Shown piece by piece: positions 21,862 to 28,510 of a stretch of 28,510 nucleotides of DNA (position 1 is its first letter; every line of letters begins with the position of its first letter). The notes below the pieces were generated by a model. The model was not told the origin of the DNA. It did not search any database and saw only the letters and a program-made list of their open reading frames with translations. A program made the translations under genes and the position numbers. The DNA is from Saccoglossus kowalevskii (Eukaryota > Hemichordata > Enteropneusta > Harrimaniidae), in contig NW_003155704.1 of NCBI RefSeq assembly GCF_000003605.2, positions 1-28,510 on the forward strand, given 5' to 3'.

Positions 21862-23630
21862 ATTATGTAGCAGTAAATGATGTGCGTCACACAGTGTATT
21901 TCACATAGTTAAGAGTCTAATTATGTAGGAGTATATGATGTGCGTCACATTGTGTATTTCAGATAGTTAAGAGTCTGATTATGTAGGAGTAAATGATGTG
22001 CGTCACATAGTGCATTTCACATAGTTAAGAGTCTGATTATGTAGCAGTAAATGATGTGCGTCAAACAGTGTATTTCACATAGTTAAGAATCTAATTATGT
22101 AGGAGTTAATGGTGTGCGTCACATAGTGTATTTCACATAGTTAAGATTCTGATTATGTAGCAGTAAATGATGTGCGTCACATAGTGTATTTGACAGTTAA
22201 GAGTCTGATTATGTAGAAGCTAATAGTGTACTTCACATAGTGTATTTCACATAGTTAAGATTCTGATTATGTAGGAGTAAATGAAGTGCGTCACATTGTG
22301 TATTTCAGATAGTTAAGCGTCTGATTATGTAGGAGTAAATGATGTGCGTCACATAGTGCATTTCACATAGTTAAGAGTCTGATTATGTAGCAGTAAATGA
22401 TGTGCGTCACACAGTGTATTTCACATAGTTAAGAGTCTAATTATTTAGGAGTTAATGGTGTGCGTCACATAGTGTATTTCACATAGTTAAGATTCTGATT
22501 ATGTAGCAGTAAATGATGAGCGTCACATTGTGTATTTCACATAGTTAAGATTCTGATTATGTAGGAGTAAATGATGTGCGTCACATAGTGTATTTGACAT
22601 AGTTAAGATTCTGATTATGTAGGAGTTAATGAAGTGTGTCACATAGTGTATTTCACATAGGTAAGAGTCTAATTATGTAGGAGCTAATGGTGTGCTTCAC
22701 ATAGTGTATTTGACATAGTTAAGATTCTGATTATGTAGGAGTTAATGAAGTGCGTCACATAGTGTATTTTGACATAGTTAAGAGTCTAATTATGCAGGAG
22801 CTAATGGTGTGCTTCACATAGTGTATTTCATATAGTTAAGATTCTGATTATGTAGGAGTTAATGATGTGCGTCACATTGTGTATTGCAGATAGTTAAGAG
22901 TCTGATTATGTAGGAGTAAATGATGTGCGTCACATAGTGTTTTTTCAGATAGTTAAGAGTCTGATTATTTAGGAGTTAATGATGTGCGTCACATAGTGTA
23001 TTTCACATAGTTAAGAGTCTGATTATTTAGGAGTTAATGATGTGCGTCGCATAGTGTATTTCACATAGTTAAGAGTCTGATTATGTATGAGGTAATGGTG
23101 TGCGTCACATAGTGCATTTCACATAGTTATGATTCTGATTATGTAGCAGTAAATGATTTGCGTCACACAGTGTATTTCACATAGTTAAGAGTCTAATTAT
23201 GTAGGAGTAAATGGTGTGCGTCACATTGTGTATTTCAGATAGTTAAGAGTCTGATTATGTAGGAGTAAATGATGTGCGTCACATAGTGCATTTCACATAG
23301 TTAAGTGTCTGATTATGTAGCAGTAAATGATGTGCGTCACATAGTGTATTTGACATAGTTAAGAGTCTGATTATGTAGAAGCTAATGGTGTGCTTCACAT
23401 AGTGTATTTCATATAGTTAAGAGTCTGATTATGTAGGAGTAAATGATGTGCGTCACATACTGTATTTCACATAGTTAAGAGTCTGATTATGTAGGAGTAA
23501 ATGATGTGCGTCACAAAGTGTTTTTCAGACAGTTAAGAGTCTGATTATGTAGGAGTTAATGGTGTGCTTCACATAGTGTATTTCATATAGTTAAGATTCT
23601 GATTATGTAGGAGTTAATGATGTGCGTCAC
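21862..23630 (+). repeat. Copy B1 of block A
   Basis: About 1.77 kb aligning with 10,547-12,316. The offset is 11,315 bp up to 22,195, 11,313 after a 2-bp deletion there (TTTGACAGTTAAG for TTTGACATAGTTAAG), and 11,314 after the one-base deletion near 11,600 in block A. Anchors are GTATATGATG (21,931), CAAACAG (22,062), TTAAGCGTCTG (near 22,313), TATTTTGACATAG (22,765), TATTGCAG (22,881), CGTCGCATAG (23,045) and CACAAAGTG (23,515). It ends where the sequence starts again with a second TATTGCAG segment. Confidence 0.85.
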
Positions 23631-24430
23631 ATTGTGTATTGCAGATAGTTAAGAGTCTGATTATGTAGGAGTAAATGATGTGCGTCACATAGTGTTTTTT
23701 CAGATAGTTAAGAGTCTGATTATTTACGAGTTAATGATGTGCGTCACATAGTGTATTTCACATAGTTAAGAGTCTGATTATTTAGGAGTTAATGATGTGC
23801 GTCGCATAGTGTATTTCACATAGTTAAGAGTCTGATTATGTATGAGGTAATGGTGTGCGTCACATAGTGCATTTCACATAGTTATGATTCTGATTATGTA
23901 GCAGTAAATGATTTGCGTCACACAGTGTATTTCACATAGTTAAGAGTCTAATTATGTAGGAGTAAATGGTGTGCGTCACATTGTGTATTTCAGATAGTTA
24001 AGAGTCTGATTATGTAGGAGTAAATGATGTGCGTCACATAGTGCATTTCACATAGTTAAGTGTCTGATTATGTAGCAGTAAATGATGTGCGTCACATAGT
24101 GTATTTGACATAGTTAAGAGTCTGATTATGTAGAAGCTAATGGTGTGCTTCACATAGTGTATTTCATATAGTTAAGAGTCTGATTATGTAGGAGTAAATG
24201 ATGTGCGTCACATACTGTATTTCACATAGTTAAGAGTCTGATTATGTAGGAGTAAATGATGTGCGTCACAAAGTGTTTTTCAGACAGTTAAGAGTCTGAT
24301 TATGTAGGAGTTAATGGTGTGCTTCACATAGTGTATTTCATATAGTTAAGATTCTGATTATGTAGGAGTTAATGATGTGCGTCACGTAGTGTATTTCACA
24401 TAGTTAAGAGTCTGATTATGTAGGAGTTAA
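23631..24430 (+). repeat. Copy B2, 755-bp tandem duplicate of the end of B1
   Basis: From TATTGCAG at 23,636 the sequence repeats 22,881 onward at 755 bp (13 monomers plus one base from a T-run). Repeated anchors are CGTCGCATAG (23,045 and 23,800), TGAGGTAATGG (23,088 and 23,843) and CACAAAGTG (23,515 and 24,270). B2 has TATTTACGAG, as block A does, where B1 has TATTTAGGAG, so the copies are not in a simple ladder of descent. B2 continues past the point where B1 ends, through CACGTAG (24,382). Confidence 0.85.
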
Positions 24431-24431
24431 T

Positions 24432-25819
24432 GATGTGCGTCAAACAGTGTATTTCACATAGTTAAGAATCTAATTATGTAGGAGTTAATGGTGTGCGTCA
24501 CATAGTGTATTTCACATAGTTAAGATTCTGATTATGTAGCAGTAAATGATGTGCGTCACATAGTGTATTTGACAGTTAAGAGTCTGATTATGTAGAAGCT
24601 AATAGTGTACTTCACATAGTGTATTTCACATAGTTAAGATTCTGATTATGTAGGAGTAAATGAAGTGCGTCACATTGTGTATTTCAGATAATTAAGCGTC
24701 TGATTATGTAGGAGTAAATGATGTGCGTCACATAGTGCATTTCACATAGTTAAGAGTCTGATTATGTAGCAGTAAATGATGTGCGTCACACAGTGTATTT
24801 CACATAGTTAAGAGTCTAATTATTTAGGAGTTAATGGTGTGCGTCACATAGTGTATTTCACATAGTTAAGATTCTGATTATGTAGCAGTAAATGATGAGC
24901 GTCACATTGTGTATTTCACATAGTTAAGATTCTGATTATGTAGGAGTAAATGATGTGCGTCACATAGTGTATTTGACATAGTTATGATTCTGATTATGTA
25001 GGAGTTAATGAAGTGTGTCACATAGTGTATTTCACATAGGTAAGAGTCTAATTATGTAGGAGCTAATGGTGTGCTTCACATAGTGTATTTGACATAGTTA
25101 AGATTCTGATTATGTAGGAGTTAATGAAGTGCGTCACATAGTGTATTTTGACATAGTTAAGAGTCTAATTATGTAGGAGCTAATGGTGTGCTTCACATAG
25201 TGTATTTCATATAGTTAAGATTCTGATTATGTAGGAGTTAATGATGTGCGTCACATTGTGTATTGCAGATAGTTAAGAGTCTGATTATGTAGGAGTAAAT
25301 GATGTGCGTCACATAGTGTTTTTTCAGATAGTTAAGAGTCTGATTATTTAGGAGTTAATGATGTGCGTCACATAGTGTATTTCACATAGTTAAGAGTCTG
25401 ATTATTTAGGAGTTAATGATGTGCGTCGCATAGTGTATTTCACATAGTTAAGAGTCTGATTATGTATGAGGTAATGGTGTGCGTCACATAGTGCATTTCA
25501 CATAGTTATGATTCTGATTATGTAGCAGTAAATGATTTGCGTCACACAGTGTATTTCACATAGTTAAGAGTCTAATTATGTAGGAGTAAATGGTGTGCGT
25601 CACATTGTGTATTTCAGATAGTTAAGAGTCTGATTATGTAGGAGTAAATGATGTGCGTCACATAGTGCATTTCACATAGTTAAGTGTCTGATTATGTAGC
25701 AGTAAATGATGTGCGTCACATAGTGTATTTGACATAGTTAAGAGTCTGATTATGTAGAAGCTAATGGTGTGCTTCACATAGTGTATTTCATATAGTTAAG
25801 AGTCTGATTATGTAGGAGT
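24432..25819 (+). repeat. Copy C, matching 22,053-23,440
   Basis: About 1,388 bp aligned without gaps at 2,379 bp (41 monomers plus one) with B1. Both carry the 2-bp deletion in TTTGACAGTTAAG (22,192 and 24,571), which block A lacks, so B1 and C share a more recent ancestor with each other than with A. Only a handful of substitutions were noted, such as AGATAATTAAG, GTTATGATTCTG near 24,980, and GTAGGAGC against GCAGGAGC. The left edge is a join: 24,382 upstream corresponds to 21,771 (offset 2,611), so 232 bp, exactly four monomers, is missing relative to B1. Confidence 0.87.
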
Positions 25820-26410
25820 TAATGAAGTGCGTCACATAGTGTATTTCACATAGTTAAGAGTCTGATTATGTAGGAGTAAATGATGTACGTCACATAGTGT
25901 TTTTCAGATAGTTAAGATTCTGATTATGTAGGAGTTAATGATGTGCGTCACATAGTGCATTTCACATAGTTAAGAGTCTGATTATGTAGCAGTAAATGCT
26001 GTGCGTCAAACAGTGTATTTCACATTGTTAAGAATCTAATTATGTAGGAGTTAATGGTGTGCGTCACATAGTGTATTTCACCTAGTTAAGATTCTGATTC
26101 TGTAGCAGTAAATGATGTGCGTCACATAGTGTATTTGACATAGTTAAGAGTCTGATTATGTAGAAGCTAATGGTGTGCTTCACATAGTGTATTTCATATA
26201 GGTAAGAGTCTGATTATGTAGGAGTAAATGATGTGCGCCACATACTGTATTTCACATAGTTAAGAGTCTGATTATGTAGGAGTAAATGATGTGCGTCACA
26301 TAGTGTTTTTCAGACAGTTAAGAGTCTGATTATGTAGGAGTTAATGGTGTGCTTCACATAGTGTATTTCATATAGTTAAGATTCTGATTATGTAGGAGTT
26401 AATGATGTGC

Positions 26411-27051
26411 GTCACGTAGTGTATTTCACATAGTTAAGAGTCTGATTATGTAGGAGTTAATGATGTGCGTCACATAGTGTATTTCACATAGTTAAGTGTC
26501 TGATTATGTATGAGGTAATGGTGTGTGTCACATTGTGCATTTCACATAGTTATGATTCTGATTATGTAGCAGTAAATGATGTGCGTCACACAGTGTATTT
26601 CACATAGATAAGAGTCTAATTATGTAGGAGTAAATGATGTGCGTCACATTGTGTATTTCAGATAGTTAAGAGTCTGATTATGTAGGAGTAAATGATGTGC
26701 ATCAGATTGTGTATTTCACATAGTTAAGAGTCTGATTATGTAGGAGTAAATGATGTGCGTCACATAGTGTATTCGACATAGTTAAAAGTCTGATTATGTA
26801 GGAGTAAATGATGTGCGTCACGTAGTGTATTTCAGATACTTAAGAGTATGATTATGTAGAAGTAAATAATGTGCGTCACATAGTGTATTTCAGATAGTTA
26901 AGTGTCGGATTATGTAGGAGTAAATGATGTGCGTCACATAGTGTATTTGACATAGTTAAGAGTCTAATTATGTAGGAGCTAATGGTGTGCTTCACATAGT
27001 GTATTTCATATAGTTAAGATTCTGATTATGTAGGAGTTAATGATGTGCGTC
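26411..27051 (+). repeat. Copy of the 0.77-1.41 kb block
   Basis: Aligned in constant register with 771-1,411 (offset 25,640 bp), sharing TGAGGTAATGG with TGTGTGTCACATTG (26,511), CAGATTG (26,703), TATTCGACATAG, GTTAAAAG and CAGATACTTAAGAGTATG. Differences include GTGCATCAG against GTGCGTCAG, GGAGTAAATG against GGCGTAAATG, and GTAAATAATG. It then runs into a segment resembling 9.9-10.08 kb, in which TGTTTTTCAGATAG is followed by CATACTG. Confidence 0.85.
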
Positions 27052-27303
27052 ACATAGTGTTTTTCAGATAGTTAAGATTCTGATTATGTAGGAGTTAATG
27101 ATGTGCGTCACATACTGTATTTCACATAGTTAAGAGTCTGATTATGTAGGAGTTAATGATGTGCGTCACATAGTGTATTTCACATAGTTAAGAGTCTGAT
27201 TATGTATGAGGTAATGGTGTGCGTCACATAGTGCATTTCACATAGTTATGATTCTGATTATGTAGCAGTAAATGATTTGCGTCACACAGTGTATTTCACA
27301 TAG

Positions 27304-27725
27304 TTAAGAGTCTAATTATGTAGGAGTTAATTGTGTGCGTCACATAGTGTATTTCACATAGATAAGATTCTGATTATGTAGCAGTAAATGATGAGCGTCA
27401 CATTGTGTATTTCACATAGTTAAGATTCTGATTATGTAGGAGTAAATGATGTGCGTCACATAGTGTATTTGACATAGTTAAGATTCTGATTATGTAGGAG
27501 TTAATGAAGTGTGTCACATAGTGTATTTCACATAGGTAAGAGTCTAATTATGTAGGAGCTAATGGTGTGCTTCACATAGTGTATTTGACATAGTTAAGAT
27601 TCTGATTATGTAGGAGTTAATGAAGTGCGTCACATAGTGTATTTGACATAGTTAAGAGTCTAATTATGTAGGAGCTAATGGTGTGCTTCACATAGTGTAT
27701 TTCATATAGTTAAGATTCTGATTAT
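27304..27725 (+). repeat. 422-bp segment identical to 8,274-8,695
   Basis: Identical over 422 bp to 8,274-8,695. It is flanked on the left by a GATTTGCG / CACACAG monomer and on the right it switches at ATTATTTAGG into the series seen at 11,713, 23,027 and 25,406. Both edges therefore look like joins between block types. Confidence 0.9.
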
Positions 27726-28461
27726 TTAGGAGTTAATGATGTGCGTCGCATAGTGTATTTCACATAGTTAAGAGTCTGATTATGTATGAGGTAATGGTGT
27801 GCGTCACATAGTGCATTTCACATAGTTATGATTCTGATTATGTAGCAGTAAATGATTTGCGTCACACAGTGTATTTCACATAGTTAAGAGTCTAATTATG
27901 TAGGAGTAAATGGTGTGCGTCACATTGTGTATTTCAGATAGTTAAGAGTCTGATTATGTAGGAGTAAATGATGTGCGTCACATAGTGCATTTCACATAGT
28001 TAAGTGTCTGATTATGTAGCAGTAAATGATGTGCGTCACATAGTGTATTTGACATAGTTAAGAGTCTGATTATGTAGAAGCTAATGGTGTGCTTCACATA
28101 GTGTATTTCATATAGTTAAGAGTCTGATTATGTAGGAGTAAATGATGTGCGTCACATACTGTATTTCACATAGTTAAGAGTCTGATTATGTAGGAGTAAA
28201 TGATGTGCGTCACAAAGTGTTTTTCAGACAGTTAAGAGTCTGATTATGTAGGAGTTAATGGTGTGCTTCACATAGTGTATTTCATATAGTTAAGATTCTG
28301 ATTATGTAGGAGTTAATGATGTGCGTCACGTAGTGTATTTCACATAGTTAAGAGTCTGATTATGTAGGAGTTAATGATGTGCGTCACATAGTGTATTTCA
28401 CATAGTTAAGAGTCTGATTATGTATGAGGTAATGGTGTGTGTCACATAGTGCATTTCACAC
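27726..28461 (+). repeat. Copy D of block A, with an 11-monomer unit
   Basis: About 736 bp aligned with 11,713-12,448 at a constant 16,013 bp; anchors are CGTCGCATAG (27,744), TGAGGTAATGG (27,787 and 28,425) and CACAAAGTG (28,214). It holds the third full 638-bp 11-monomer unit, 27,787-28,424. After 28,461 the match jumps: GATTACG at 28,474 corresponds to 12,635 (offset 15,839), so 174 bp, exactly three monomers, is absent here relative to zone 1. The rest of the window follows the 12.62-kb series. Confidence 0.85.
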
Positions 28462-28510
28462 AGTTAAGAGTCTGATTACGTAGGAGTTAATGGTGTGCGT
28501 CACATAGTGA

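Larger units (their letters stand above)
1..28510 (+). repeat. 58-bp tandem satellite array, whole window
   Basis: Every line of the window is a copy or close variant of one 58-bp unit, repeated head to tail about 490 times with no inverted monomer and no foreign insertion. Most copies differ from the consensus by a few substitutions; single-base indels are rare (for example 16,180 and the T-run variants near 80-91). Both window ends cut through the array. The consensus is 34.5% G+C with G exceeding C 14 to 6 on the + strand. The phase drifts by one frame per monomer and stops occur in every frame on both strands, so nothing is translatable beyond about 23 codons in the consensus. The class is a eukaryotic satellite; a centromeric, pericentromeric or subtelomeric location is inference. 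I do not recognise the family. There are no gene-free gaps to describe separately, because the whole window is gene-free. Confidence 0.98.
21061..28510 (+). repeat. Array zone 3, mosaic of zone 1-like blocks
   Basis: From 21,116 the TGAGGTAATGG marker returns (also 23,088, 23,843, 25,467, 26,511, 27,207, 27,787 and 28,425). Apart from the first 0.7 kb, most of the zone aligns with zone 1 in successive pieces: 10.55-12.4 kb (several times), 0.77-1.41 kb, 9.9-10.08 kb, about 10.25-10.4 kb, 8.27-8.70 kb, 11.71-12.45 kb and finally 12.62 kb onward. Joins fall where adjacent monomers are nearly identical, so each is located only to within about one monomer. Confidence 0.75.

Noticed and set aside
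23617-24440. A fixed recombination hotspot at GATGTGCGTCAC
   Set aside because: Two joins (about 23,625 and 24,432) can be placed at this motif, but neighbouring monomers are so alike that each join is only resolved to tens of bases, so the coincidence carries little weight.
1-28510. CRISPR array
   Set aside because: The repeated unit is a continuous 58-bp tandem with no constant-repeat / unique-spacer alternation; the whole unit is conserved and there are no cas-like genes.
1-28510. Protein-coding repeat gene or short ORFs
   Set aside because: 58 is not divisible by three, and the consensus has stops in all three frames of both strands (for example TAG, TAA and TGA within monomer positions 2-54). 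The open stretches are chance gaps of about 23 codons or fewer.
1-28510. Centromeric CENP-B box or alpha-satellite homology
   Set aside because: No YTTCG-TGGAA-CGGG-like motif is present in any monomer variant, and the 58-bp period and sequence do not resemble the 171-bp alpha unit.
1-28510. Telomeric repeat
   Set aside because: GTAGGAG looks faintly G-rich, but no TTAGGG, TTTAGGG, TTAGG or similar tandem hexamer or heptamer is present.
1-28510. Plasmid or phage iteron origin
   Set aside because: Iteron arrays have a few to a few tens of short repeats beside a replication gene; here there are about 490 units of 58 bp and no gene.
1-28510. Transposon or retroelement insertion inside the array
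   Set aside because: Reading every line, satellite register continues throughout; indels are one or two bases or whole monomers, and no foreign sequence or target-site duplication was seen.
28501-28510. The final TAGTGA as a true array boundary
   Set aside because: TAGTGAATTTC variants occur inside the array (near 2,926 and 3,212), so the last base is an ordinary variant and the window simply stops within a monomer.

Overview
The whole 28.5-kb window is one uninterrupted head-to-tail array of a 58-bp satellite repeat, about 490 copies, all in the same orientation. I found no unique sequence, transposon, RNA gene or protein-coding gene. The first and last bases are both inside the array, so the true array is longer than the window. 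Monomer 5216-5273 matches the consensus I derived by eye: 18 A, 20 T, 14 G, 6 C (34.5% G+C), with the + strand clearly G-rich over C. The period is not a multiple of three, and stop codons fall in all frames of both strands, so no consensus reading frame exceeds about 23 codons.

This architecture (hundreds of AT-rich monomers, mostly substitution variants, multi-monomer higher-order units, whole-monomer gains and losses) points to a eukaryotic genome, most likely centromeric, pericentromeric, subtelomeric or other heterochromatin. I do not recognise the family and cannot name a lineage. No CENP-B-box-like or telomeric repeat was seen.

The monomers fall into recognisable variants that recur in fixed orders, giving higher-order repeats (HORs). 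Zone 1 (about 1-13,560) contains marker monomers with TGAGGTAATGG, an 8-monomer tandem unit at about 1.57-2.49 kb and an 11-monomer (638-bp) unit at 8.87 and 11.77 kb. Zone 2 (about 13,560-21,060) lacks the TGAGGTAATGG marker; it has a 9-monomer tandem unit, a 10-monomer tandem unit and a distinctive module at 15.0, 16.4 and 19.5 kb. Zone 3 (about 21,060-28,510) again has the marker and is a mosaic of segments matching zone 1, plus an internal 13-monomer tandem duplication.

Long copies lie at offsets close to whole multiples of 58 bp: for example a 422-bp identical pair 19,030 bp apart, a roughly 640-bp pair 25,640 bp apart, and a roughly 1.9-kb block at 10.5-12.4 kb re-used four times after 21.8 kb. 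Copies differ by exact gains or losses of 1, 3 or 4 monomers. This fits repeated in-register unequal exchange or amplification; assembly error in so repetitive a region is the main alternative. All alignments were done by eye, so block edges are approximate to about one monomer unless stated.
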